DNA of 56,470 nt from Nitrospinota bacterium (GTDB taxonomy: Bacteria; UBA8248), in assembly GCA_026706735.1 (NCBI GenBank), contig JAPOYD010000149.1, forward strand, positions 1 through 56,470, read 5' to 3'. Both the position numbers and the translations under genes were made by a program. Positions 8,055 to 15,848 of the stretch are shown in pieces (positions within the stretch are counted from its first letter, which is position 1; each line of letters starts with the position of its first letter). The notes under the pieces were generated by a model. It did no database searches, was not told where the DNA came from, and saw only the letters and a program-made list of their open reading frames with translations.

Positions 8055-8708
8055 CTAGTGGTGGGCATGCGTCATCGCCGCCATGATCGCTTGTTCGATT
8101 TCCTGAATCGCTCCACTGACTTCACGTCCGATGAGATCAAGCTTGCGGATCTGATCGATACGAGGGCGGATGCGACTGATCTCCCTTTCGGAAAACACGT
8201 CGCGCAGAATATTGCATGCATCGGCAAGGCAGATAATAGCGACATCTTTTGGATCCGGAGTTTCATCCGAAAGTAACACGCCGGTGATGCGCAGCTTCAC
8301 TTCACGCTCGGCGCGACCATCGATTGTCGGGTATCTCCGTGCCCGGAAGACCCATAGAAACTTTTCCTCTTGAGATTCCAAAATGCCGGTATCGACTAAA
8401 CTGGCGAGTGACTGATCGCGGATTTCACCGGCCTCACGGGAGATCGTTTCAATCCAGGCCTTGGTATCCCTGGTTTCGTTGGAAGTTGCGATGTTTTCGA
8501 GAATCCGGTCATGCGGCGAGTGGCCAATCGGGGTTTTGTCCAGAACCATCAATTGGTTGGGGTCGGTGTCGATGCGGTTTGCAAACGCCAGATCCATGAG
8601 AACGGCGCCCGCGAGCACATAACCCATCGTGCTTTCGCGGATGGGGAGGAACGAACCTTTTTCGTCATCCAGCATCAGCAACAGGATTTCATCGACAAAT
8701 GTCAGCAT
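8055..8708 (-). CDS. GOLPH3/VPS74-like (GPP34) protein
   Basis: A 217-residue, all-helical protein. The N-terminus EILLLMLDDEKGSFLP, the AGAVLMDLAFANRI segment, a WIE motif, LVDTGIL followed by FLWVF and YPTIDG, and the C-terminal AIICLADACNILRDVF match the GPP34 family. In eukaryotes this family (GOLPH3, Vps74) binds phosphatidylinositol-4-phosphate and retains glycosyltransferases in the Golgi. Bacterial members are uncharacterised and common in actinobacteria. AAGGAG lies 6 nt before the ATG. Only 11 nt separate it from the upstream STAS gene, so the pair is probably co-expressed. A peripheral-membrane or signalling role is inference. Confidence 0.82.
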   Translation of the reverse strand: MLTFVDEILLLMLDDEKGSFLPIRESTMGYVLAGAVLMDLAFANRIDTDPNQLMVLDKTPIGHSPHDRILENIATSNETRDTKAWIETISREAGEIRDQSLASLVDTGILESQEEKFLWVFRARRYPTIDGRAEREVKLRITGVLLSDETPDPKDVAIICLADACNILRDVFSEREISRIRPRIDQIRKLDLIGREVSGAIQEIEQAIMAAMTHAHH

Positions 8709-8719
8709 GGAGCGCTCCT

Positions 8720-9058
8720 TTATGAAGCTGCCGCGAGGGCTGCCTCACGAGTGTCGTGGCAATCGATTACGGTATGAAAACCGCTGGTTTCTATTACTGA
8801 CTTGCAATCGGGTTGTAACGAGCAAATCATCAACTTGCCCCCGTTTTGCTGGCATTTTCTTGCGCCTGTGAGAAATATGCGCAGACCGGCGCTGCTGACA
8901 TATGTCATTCCTGCGCAATTAAGTAGAACCTGGACATCACCACGATCGACGATTTCCGAAATCCGGTTTTCCAGTTCCGGTGCAGTGAGACCGTCAACGC
9001 GCCCTTCAATCGCAACGATGACCACAGAATCCGCTTTTTCTTCCCCGATGTTCATCAT
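8720..9058 (-). CDS. STAS-domain protein (anti-sigma factor antagonist type)
   Basis: A 112-residue single STAS domain. The phospho-acceptor region reads TYVSSAGLRIFL, the usual place for the serine phosphorylated by an anti-sigma or other switch kinase. The frame stays open far upstream into the transporter gene, but AAGGAGA at 9075-9069 and alignment with the family place the start at the ATG pair 9058/9055. It precedes the GPP34 gene by 11 nt. No partner kinase or phosphatase (RsbW/RsbU type) lies in the window. It may regulate a sigma factor, or bind the GPP34 protein; both are inference. Confidence 0.88.
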   Translation of the reverse strand: MMNIGEEKADSVVIVAIEGRVDGLTAPELENRISEIVDRGDVQVLLNCAGMTYVSSAGLRIFLTGARKCQQNGGKLMICSLQPDCKSVIETSGFHTVIDCHDTREAALAAAS

Positions 9059-9228
9059 GTCGTGGAGTTCTCCTTGATGGAGGGGCAACATAGTATTTTC
9101 ATTCAAATGTATCCCAAGGTTTGACCTTCCGCAACTGGTTTTTTGCTCTTCCCGGACTAACGCACGATTTTTGAACATGGAAATGAAAGGTTGATTCCAG
9201 AGGTGTTTCATGGAACTGCCAAACGGTC

Positions 9229-10125
9229 TTATCCGTTGAAAATCAGAGTAACCGTGCCAGTAAAAATTGCGACCGCGCCGGCTACGACGCGCCAGTTCAT
9301 TCTTTCGTCTGACTGAAGAAAAGCCCATGAAATCGCGATGGCGAACAAAGGCCTTGATTGGGAGATAGGGAAGGAATAGACGACGGGCGCGTTCGCGAGT
9401 GCAAGATACAAAAACGTGACACCAAGGCTTGCGGACAGGCCGGCCAGGACGAGAAACCCCCAATTGCTCGGGGTCCAGACTTTGATTTTGCTTATTTTTC
9501 CTTTGCGGCAGAGCAAAGGCAAAAAGGCCGCTACCGCGAAAGTGTTGGAATAAAAGTTCGCCTCGTTGGCGGAGGTAAAAAACCCCACTGCCGGTCGTAC
9601 AAGCACCGCGGCCGCCCCGAAGGCCAGCGCGCAGCCGAGAGCCAATCCCATTCCGATATACAGGCTTTTGGGAGATTTACCCCCCTGATGATTGGGATGA
9701 CTTCTGGCGATGAAGATATAACCGCCAAACACGAGCAGGGCGCCCAGCCCGATGGTGATAGTGAGCGCCTCTCCCAGTAAGGCGACGCCGAAGAATACGG
9801 CGAATATCATATTCGTTGCGACGATGGTGCTTGTGCGAGCAGACCCGATGTGCTGCGTGGCGGCGAAGAGCATGGTGCGCGCAACGCAGACCCTGAATAT
9901 CCCTGCGACGGCTATGAAAAGAAGAGGCCAGCCGAAGCCCGGCCAAGGGTCCGAAAAATCTCCCCTTATAACGGAGATGGTCCAGAGAACGGGGAGACCG
10001 ATAATGGCGGTGAAAGCCGTTCCGGTGATGGGGTCTATGCCCCGGACCGCGAAACGTCCGAAGATATCCCTTAGCGCAAGCAGAACTGCTGATATGAGGG
10101 CGTATACGGCGGCTGTCTCAAACAC
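9229..10125 (-). CDS. EamA/DMT-family transporter
   Basis: A 298-residue hydrophobic protein with about ten predicted membrane helices in two EamA-type halves (the second starts near residue 155, after a Lys-rich loop). Family hallmarks are the N-terminal ALRDIFGRFAVRG, SARTSTIVATN at the end of the first half and PVVYSFPISQSRPLFAI in the second. Members export metabolites or import amino acids and nucleosides. It lies 52 nt downstream of the ATP-grasp gene and could export or import the product of that enzyme; the substrate is unknown. Confidence 0.87.
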   Translation of the reverse strand: MFETAAVYALISAVLLALRDIFGRFAVRGIDPITGTAFTAIIGLPVLWTISVIRGDFSDPWPGFGWPLLFIAVAGIFRVCVARTMLFAATQHIGSARTSTIVATNMIFAVFFGVALLGEALTITIGLGALLVFGGYIFIARSHPNHQGGKSPKSLYIGMGLALGCALAFGAAAVLVRPAVGFFTSANEANFYSNTFAVAAFLPLLCRKGKISKIKVWTPSNWGFLVLAGLSASLGVTFLYLALANAPVVYSFPISQSRPLFAIAISWAFLQSDERMNWRVVAGAVAIFTGTVTLIFNG

Positions 10126-10177
10126 TCCTCGATTATAGAGAAGTATTCGAGCCCATCAAGGCACTTTGACCTGAGTG

Positions 10178-11152
10178 CTAAATGCTCAGCGCAGGAGAAG
10201 GGTGCTGCGCGCGATCGAGGATGAAGTCGACCATAAGCGGCCAAGGGTCGAAGCCGATCATATTTTGCGCATCGTCCACGAAATTCGAGAGCGCATTGAT
10301 GTCGTAATAATATATTTCCCCATCCTTATCGCTGACCAGATATTCGATGCCGCCGACCTCTATCTCGGCTGTTTGCATTATCTTCTCGACAGTCTCTATT
10401 ACCTCTCGTGGTGGTGTGGCCTTCTCAATCAAAGCATTCCCGCCGTTCACACCGCATGCAAGATCCTCGTTTCGACGACAATAACTGCCCGGGCAGAGAT
10501 TAAACGAGTTCGGGTCCACCAAAGCCAATTGGATCGCATATAGAAACTTACTATTCAAAACCTCGACACGGACAATTTGCTCTCCACGGGGCGGGATGTA
10601 TTCCTGAACGAGCGCTACATTGTCGATGCCGAAGTCAATACTCGCTTCATCCGCCGCTCTCTGGAGTTCTTCAGGCGTATCATACTTTTGGATGCCAGCT
10701 CCGCTTCCGCCAATGTTTGCCTTCGTAATAACAGGGAAACTGAATCCCTGGGCTGCTGCAGGAGCTTGTGAAGGATGATTGATCACCCGTGACCTCGGAT
10801 GATTGACGCCTAAACTCTTGAGTAAACGGGTTTGCCGCACTTTTGAGAATTCATGGAGATAGGCCTCGTAGCCGTTGATCACGTTGGCGCCAATCGCTTT
10901 GAGGTGCGCGCAATATTCCAGCGTGTAGGGAATCGCATGTGTATGCCCGCGCGCCCATGCGGATGGACTCATGCGGTTCACAATCACAGAATAGGGCGAC
11001 TCGGTTTCCGCCGGGTCGAAGCGATGGTTGTGGGCTTCTATTTTTTCATATTCCACATCTCGCCTGTCAAGTTCATCGAAAAGCTTTTTGAACCACTCGG
11101 GGTGTTCATAATAAATGGCGATAGGGCGGGCGGATCCGTTTTGGTCACTCAT
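10178..11152 (-). CDS. ATP-grasp ligase (RimK/glutathione-synthetase type)
   Basis: A 324-residue protein with the ATP-grasp layout. The N-terminal pre-ATP domain starts AIYYEHPEWFKKLFDEL. A central lysine/glycine loop reads FPVITKANIGGSGAGIQ, then EYIPPRGEQIVRVEV, and the metal-binding end reads VGGIEYLV...YYYDINALSNF. Such enzymes join a carboxylate to an amine or thiol through an acyl-phosphate. The ATG overlaps the end of the chelatase gene by 4 bp, so it is translationally coupled to the siroheme genes. A link to sulfur or tetrapyrrole metabolism is suggested only by position; peptide or amino-acid ligation is an alternative. Confidence 0.82.
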   Translation of the reverse strand: MSDQNGSARPIAIYYEHPEWFKKLFDELDRRDVEYEKIEAHNHRFDPAETESPYSVIVNRMSPSAWARGHTHAIPYTLEYCAHLKAIGANVINGYEAYLHEFSKVRQTRLLKSLGVNHPRSRVINHPSQAPAAAQGFSFPVITKANIGGSGAGIQKYDTPEELQRAADEASIDFGIDNVALVQEYIPPRGEQIVRVEVLNSKFLYAIQLALVDPNSFNLCPGSYCRRNEDLACGVNGGNALIEKATPPREVIETVEKIMQTAEIEVGGIEYLVSDKDGEIYYYDINALSNFVDDAQNMIGFDPWPLMVDFILDRAQHPSPALSI

Positions 11153-11601
11153 GGGAGCACATTCTCCTCAAATTTTAGTGTGTCGAGCACTTGTTGGATT
11201 CGTTCATCGACGATCTCGATTATCTTGGGATGAAAGCCGAGATGCGGCCCCAGAATGACGTCGATATCCGGGTGTCTCTTCCGACCTTCTTTGATGAAGA
11301 CGGGCAAGTCCACTTTCACGTGATTGCCCCTGAAAAGGAAGTAAGGGATGACGATGATTCTCTCAGCCCCTTCTACCACGCACAAGTCGATTCCCTCGGG
11401 AATGGAGGGGGGGCTGATCTCCAGGAAAGCGGCCTTTAATATGCGATGAGGCCACGCTTTTTGGAAATGGTCCACGACGTGGAAAAGCGCATCGTTGGCG
11501 TTTCGGGCGCGGCTGCCGTGACCGATGAGCAAGACAGCAGTTTTTACCTGGTCCTCGGGCGTCTCGTCCAGAAATTCCAATTGTTTTTCTAGGCTAGGCA
11601 T
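11149..11601 (-). CDS. sirB: Sirohydrochlorin chelatase (CbiX/SirB type)
   Basis: A 150-residue small CbiX-family protein that would insert Fe(II) (or Co) into sirohydrochlorin. The conserved N-terminal LLIGHGSRARNAN supplies a metal-binding His, and the ILKAAFLEISPPSI and IIVIPYFLFRGNHVKVDLP blocks supply the second His region and the NH motif. It is full length for the short, homodimeric form. It overlaps the upstream reductase gene by 13 bp and the downstream ATP-grasp gene by 4 bp, and together with CobA it completes siroheme synthesis except for the precorrin-2 dehydrogenase step, which is not seen in the window. Confidence 0.87.
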   Translation of the reverse strand: MPSLEKQLEFLDETPEDQVKTAVLLIGHGSRARNANDALFHVVDHFQKAWPHRILKAAFLEISPPSIPEGIDLCVVEGAERIIVIPYFLFRGNHVKVDLPVFIKEGRKRHPDIDVILGPHLGFHPKIIEIVDERIQQVLDTLKFEENVLP

Positions 11602-13391
11602 TCGCCTTCTCCTCTCTCCAATACGTATTGCCTGTCCTGACTCCAGTCGATGAACAGATCAGAATCGGGTTCGTCGTTGAACTGACCGGCAAGGTGAAAC
11701 TCCTGCAGCAGCTCTTCGAAGTACGCGCTGCCCACTCGGTCCCAAAATTCGTTGAATCGCTCTCCCTCATTCCTGTTTTCCTGGTAGTGGGACAATATTT
11801 TCTTGAGTGCAGCGGGAACGCGCTTTGCGGGAACCCGAACCTGGGTGCGCTTGCCGATACGGATTTGTCCATCGGTGTTGTCATATTGGCCGCCGAGGAA
11901 AACTTCATAAGCGGGTAGCATCGCGCCGTTCGCCCTGAGTGTTCCCCCGTGAAAACCGATGTCGGCGATGTGGTGCTGCCCGCAGGAATTCGGGCAACCG
12001 CTCATCTTGATGTGCATCTCCCGTGTGAGCGGGTCCTGATCGACTTCTTGGAGTGTTTCACGTATGGCGTTGGCCAAGCCCATGGAGGATGTGATGCCGA
12101 GTTTGCATGAATCCGTTCCCGGGCAGGAAACTACATCGGATATCTCCCGTGCGCCTTTTTCGGCGAGCCCGATGCGTTGGAGTTCTTTCCAGACAGGGTA
12201 AAGCTCTCCCTCGCGCACCCATCTCAGGACTAGGTTTTGCTCAAAACTCGTTCTTGCGCGCCCTCTCGCGAAACGTCGGGTGAGGTCGGCCAGAGCGAAG
12301 AACTGATCCGTAAGAATATTTCCCAATGGCAGTTTGACCTCGACGGCGAAATAGCCTTCTTGCCTTTGCGGGGTGACGTTCGTTTTTCTCCAGGCGTGAT
12401 AATCCGCAGCGTCGCCATTCGGACTGGCCCCCGCCCCGTTCAGGGTATTCAAGACGGGTGGGGCGTCTGTTTCTTCATCATCTTTCCAAAGATAAGGTTC
12501 GGGACTGACGGGATCTTTCGCCCAGTCCTTTTTGAGTTCTTCCTCGACGCGTTCGCGCAGGCCGTCTATCCCGATCCAGCTTACTAGGAACTTGATGCGC
12601 GCCTTGAAGCGGGATTTTCTGAGTTCCGCCGCCTGGTCGAAAACCCGGATAAGGGCTTCACTCACTCTCAGGAAATCGGACACCGGAACGAACTCGTAGA
12701 GCACTTCGGCGGTACGCGCGAAAGTAGCGAGTCCGCCTCCGACGAGCATCTTGAAGCCATGCACGGGAGTTCCTTCTATCTCCTTGATAACCGGGATGAA
12801 ACCGATGTCATGGATTCCGCCGACCACGCAGTCCGAGCCACAACTGGAGAAAGCCACCTTGAATTTGCGCGGCAGATCCTGTGTGAAATCTCTGCGGACA
12901 AAGTAACGGGCAAACGCGCCCGCGTAGGGCGTAGCGTCAAAAACCTGATCCTTACAAACACCCGCAAAGGGGCAGCCCGTGACGTTTCTCACGCAGTTTC
13001 CACATGCTTCCCGCGTGGTAAGCCCCACTTCGCCCAGAAGCCTCAGAACATCGGCGGATTGGTCGAGAGGGACGAAATGAAACTGCACGTTTTCCCGTGT
13101 CGTCACGTGGCCTTTTCCCAACGGCGCGTAATCGCGAGATACGCGCCCGAGAGCTTCCAGTTGAGAAGCGTTCAGGCCACCAAAAGGTATTTTCACGCGC
13201 ACCATCTGTGCTTCCGCCTGACGCTGGCCATATACGCCGCGCCTTAAGCGATAGGGAAGAAACTCGCCGTTATCGAGTTCCCCGTTTCGGAATCTGGTGG
13301 CTTGCGTTTCAAAATCATCGAATTCTTCGGGAATCACCGGAATGACGCCCAATGTTTCCCGAGACTGTGGTTTTCGTGATTCTTCGTGCAT
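11589..13391 (-). CDS. Ferredoxin-type nitrite/sulfite reductase (siroheme, [4Fe-4S])
   Basis: A 600-residue reductase with two NIR_SIR ferredoxin-like halves. The [4Fe-4S]-siroheme cysteines are CPGTDSC and CPNSC in SGCPNSCGQHHIADIGF; the CPNSCGQ..ADIG wording is nearer to nitrite than classic CysI sulfite reductases but does not decide. A second cysteine-rich stretch, CGNCVRNVTGCPFAGVC, lies in the first half. AAGGAG 6 nt upstream favours the ATG at 13391 over the adjacent GTG at 13394. It sits between cobA and the chelatase, so the operon supplies its own cofactor. It would reduce nitrite to ammonia or sulfite to sulfide in the cytoplasm using ferredoxin. Confidence 0.9.
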   Translation of the reverse strand: MHEESRKPQSRETLGVIPVIPEEFDDFETQATRFRNGELDNGEFLPYRLRRGVYGQRQAEAQMVRVKIPFGGLNASQLEALGRVSRDYAPLGKGHVTTRENVQFHFVPLDQSADVLRLLGEVGLTTREACGNCVRNVTGCPFAGVCKDQVFDATPYAGAFARYFVRRDFTQDLPRKFKVAFSSCGSDCVVGGIHDIGFIPVIKEIEGTPVHGFKMLVGGGLATFARTAEVLYEFVPVSDFLRVSEALIRVFDQAAELRKSRFKARIKFLVSWIGIDGLRERVEEELKKDWAKDPVSPEPYLWKDDEETDAPPVLNTLNGAGASPNGDAADYHAWRKTNVTPQRQEGYFAVEVKLPLGNILTDQFFALADLTRRFARGRARTSFEQNLVLRWVREGELYPVWKELQRIGLAEKGAREISDVVSCPGTDSCKLGITSSMGLANAIRETLQEVDQDPLTREMHIKMSGCPNSCGQHHIADIGFHGGTLRANGAMLPAYEVFLGGQYDNTDGQIRIGKRTQVRVPAKRVPAALKKILSHYQENRNEGERFNEFWDRVGSAYFEELLQEFHLAGQFNDEPDSDLFIDWSQDRQYVLERGEGECLA

Positions 13392-13461
13392 CACTTGCTC
13401 CTTACGGAAACAGCTACGTACATATTGGATGATTCATTCAGGGCCGGGCTGAAGCCGGCAT

Positions 13462-14271
13462 TTACGAAATGGCTTTGCTCAGGGATTCTTCCGTGGGACA
13501 GCGCCAGGAGATTTCTTGGCTTTCATCGGCCTCGAACCAAACGAGGTCTTCAAGGCCGGCGACGGGTCCAACGAGAAAAACAGCGGGTGGGAATATTTCT
13601 TCGCGTTGAGCGAGGCTGGATGCTTCTCTCAAAGAGCAACGGTAGGCTGATTGCCTGTTTGTGGTTCCGTTTTCGATGATGGCGGCGGGCGTGTCTTTCG
13701 ACATGCCGTTTTCAATCAAAGTGGCTGATATACGTCCGATTGAGCGCGCGCCCATGAGGAAAACGAGCGTGCCCCTGCTCTTCGCCAAGTGCGCGTAATC
13801 CACGTGTGCTTCCGGTTTGCTGGGATCTTCATGGGCTGTCACGACCGTGAATGACGATGCGAGGTTTCGGTGTGTGACGGGTATTCCGGCATAGGCGGGC
13901 ACGGCCAGGGCGGAACTGATGCCTGGTATGATTTCAAAACGAACGCCGGCTTTAGCCAGTGCCTGCGCTTCCTCGCCGCCACGACCGAACACGAAAGGGT
14001 CCCCGCCTTTAAGGCGCACTACCTGAAAGCCACGGTGAGCGAAATGGATCAGAGATTCATTGATGTCGTCTTGGGTCATGGTATGGCGTCCGGCGGATTT
14101 TCCCGCATTGATGAGTCGGCAAGTTTCCGAGCACAGAGCTAGAATCTCGATATTCACGAGGCGATCATAAATCACGACGTCTGCGTTTGATAGGGCTTTC
14201 GCCGCCTTGAGCGTGAGCAAGTCCTGATCTCCAGGGCCTGCTCCCACAATCTGCACTTTTCCTTGATACAT
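13462..14271 (-). CDS. cobA: Uroporphyrinogen-III C-methyltransferase
   Basis: A 269-residue SUMT enzyme that uses two S-adenosylmethionines to make precorrin-2, the first step of siroheme and cobalamin branches. Motifs are VGAGPGDQDLLTLKAAKAL at the N-terminus, VIYDRLV, RLKGGDPFVFGRGGEEA, PGISSALAVPAYAGIPVTHR and the C-terminal VFLMGA region. It is a stand-alone methyltransferase without the CysG dehydrogenase/ferrochelatase domain. It is the first gene of the leftward siroheme/reductase cluster, and its promoter region contains the inverted repeat at 14309-14327. Confidence 0.95.
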   Translation of the reverse strand: MYQGKVQIVGAGPGDQDLLTLKAAKALSNADVVIYDRLVNIEILALCSETCRLINAGKSAGRHTMTQDDINESLIHFAHRGFQVVRLKGGDPFVFGRGGEEAQALAKAGVRFEIIPGISSALAVPAYAGIPVTHRNLASSFTVVTAHEDPSKPEAHVDYAHLAKSRGTLVFLMGARSIGRISATLIENGMSKDTPAAIIENGTTNRQSAYRCSLREASSLAQREEIFPPAVFLVGPVAGLEDLVWFEADESQEISWRCPTEESLSKAIS

Positions 14272-14445
14272 GAAAGATTCCCGTATAAAGTCTAGTTTTA
14301 TTTTTATTGTTAAGTAGAATACTTAACTTTTTCTGAAAAATATTTTACTTTCCCACTTTTGTCAACCCAGATAAGTAGTTATTCTCAAGTTGTTTTCTCT
14401 AAAATAGTTATTTTGATGCTTATCGCTATAGGGAAGGTGCGAATC
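14272..14445. promoter_or_regulatory. Divergent cobA/DUF4202 promoter region with inverted repeat
   Basis: This AT-rich 174-bp spacer separates cobA (leftward) from the DUF4202 gene (rightward). At 14309-14327 it holds a perfect 8-bp inverted repeat, GTTAAGTA and TACTTAAC, around GAA. The TAAGTAG half recurs at 14372-14378, closer to the rightward gene. A dyad placed this way fits a regulator that controls both sides. The regulator is not identifiable from the window. Confidence 0.5.
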
Positions 14446-15045
14446 ATGAATGAACAATCCACACGTTTTAAGGATGCTTTGCGTCTCATCGATGAAGCGA
14501 ATTCCGAGGATCCGAATATCGAGAATTTCGAGGGCGAGAATTACCCCAAAGAGCTTTTGTATTCGATGAGAATGACGAAATGGCTCGAAACCATAGAGCC
14601 GCAAGCCTCAGAGGCCCTTCGTCTGGCGGTGCGGAGCCAACATATACGCAGATGGGAGATTCCACGCTCGGAATATCCACGGGATCGGAAGGGGTATCAC
14701 CAATGGCGGACCCGCCTTTACGACTATCATGGGGAGAAAGCCGCCGAGATTCTTGATGGGGTAGGGTACGATGAGGAAACGATAGCCCGCGTTCGGATGC
14801 TGTTGAAAAAACAGGGATTGAAATCAAATCCGGAAACCCAGACGCTCGAGGATGTTGCTTGTCTGGTGTTTCTGGAAAGTTATTTCTGGGATTTCTCCCA
14901 ATTGTATGATGAGGAGAAAATCATCGATATCTTGCGGAAAACCTGGGCAAAGATGTCCGCGCGCGGGCAGGAAGCCGCCAGGGAGCTTTCCTTGAACGCG
15001 GGCGCGGAGGCGCTGTTGAACAAGGCGCTCGCGCTTGGAAATTAG
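14446..15045 (+). CDS. DUF4202 family protein
   Basis: A 199-residue soluble helical protein. The order RFKDALRLIDEAN, LYSMRMTKWLETIEP, ALRLAVRSQHIRRWEIPRSEYP, GYHQWRTRLYDYHGEKA and EDVACLVFLESYFWDF matches DUF4202. The HIRRWE and H/E residues could form a metal site, but no activity is established. The ATG at 14446 has GGAAGG 8 nt upstream; the frame is open further upstream but without a good start. It is divergent from cobA and the reductase across a shared promoter region, hence a possible role in sulfur or nitrogen assimilation. Confidence 0.85.
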   Translation: MNEQSTRFKDALRLIDEANSEDPNIENFEGENYPKELLYSMRMTKWLETIEPQASEALRLAVRSQHIRRWEIPRSEYPRDRKGYHQWRTRLYDYHGEKAAEILDGVGYDEETIARVRMLLKKQGLKSNPETQTLEDVACLVFLESYFWDFSQLYDEEKIIDILRKTWAKMSARGQEAARELSLNAGAEALLNKALALGN

Positions 15046-15154
15046 CGGGAAAAGGGCTGTTTTCAAAAGGCGTTGCTCTGCTTTTTCATCGGCGTTCTTG
15101 TGGTGTATTATTGGCGCGCAATGTTTCTTTATGGCTCATCTTAAGGAGAAAATC

Positions 15155-15814
15155 ATGAACGTCACAATGTGGAACTGTTACGTCTGACCTTACGCCTACA
15201 GAGCCATGGAATGGCTCGTTCGTCTTCAGGAGAAAAGAAGCGATCTGAAAGTGGACTACAAGGCCTTCGTGCTCGAGCAGGCGAATTTCGGCCCCACGCG
15301 GGGCGAGGACTGGAAGGCCTGGGAGGACAAGACTTTTCCGAGCAGGGATCTCCCCCCGCATCAGGCGGCCAAATGCGCGGCCTTACAGGGTGAGACGCAG
15401 TTCGACAAGTACCACGTGGCGCTCCACCGGGCGAGGCACCAGGACGGCAAGGACATCACCAGCGAGTTGGTTCTGCGCGATATCGCCGTGGAAGTGGGCC
15501 TCGACGTCGATCGCTGGGAGGAGGACATGAAAAGCGGCGCCACCATCCCCCTCATCGCGCAGGAGCATGAAGACGCGGCCGGGCAGGGGATTTTCGGCGT
15601 TCCCACACTCGATTTCGGCGAGGGCAAGCCCGTTTTCGTGAAGCTCGAAGAAGGCGATTGGGAAAACGAGGGCGATGAACAGGGTCTCCTCGACGCCGTG
15701 CGGGCCACATCGGCCGAGCGGCCCTATCTGCTGGAGCTCAAGACGCCCGAATCCGCCAAGCTCAGTACCGCCTCCTCGAAGAAGTATGAGAAATACGGGA
15801 TGAAGGCGAGATAA
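15155..15814 (+). CDS. Predicted selenocysteine-containing DsbA-family thiol oxidoreductase (TGA at 15185-15187 read as Sec)
   Basis: A 219-residue DsbA/FrnE-like thioredoxin-fold protein. From the ATG at 15155, AAGGAG is 6 nt upstream. The frame reads MNVTMWNCYV, then TGA, then PYAYRAMEWL, and continues to 15814. In relatives this N-terminus reads like WSDYVCPYCY, so the TGA sits exactly at the first active-site cysteine (residue 11, U-P-Y-A). The rest fits the family: AAKCAALQG, the YHVALHRARHQDGKDI block and the cis-proline loop GVPT (148-151). The second CxxC position is Ala, so chemistry would rely on the single Sec, with Cys8 nearby. A hairpin follows the TGA. The ATG at 15206 would drop the active site and has no Shine-Dalgarno sequence. 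A DUF971 gene follows 34 nt later. A nonsense mutation is the alternative. Confidence 0.8.
15185..15217 (+). promoter_or_regulatory. Candidate bacterial SECIS element
   Basis: The region starts at the in-frame TGA (15185-15187). GAGCCA (15201-15206) pairs perfectly with TGGCTC (15212-15217), leaving the 5-nt loop TGGAA. The loop begins 19 nt after the TGA and has G at its second position. These fit the general description of bacterial SECIS hairpins, which recruit SelB-Sec-tRNA. The stem is short (6 bp), so the element is plausible rather than proven. Confidence 0.55.
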
Positions 15815-15848
15815 TGCGGCGTAATAACCTTCAGGAGATCAACGCCTT

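Noticed and set aside
15206-15814. Start of the DsbA-family gene at ATG 15206, or the whole gene as a nonsense pseudogene
   Set aside because: The 15206 start has no Shine-Dalgarno sequence and removes the first strand and active site. Decay is unlikely because the only defect is a TGA at the catalytic Cys codon with a hairpin behind it.
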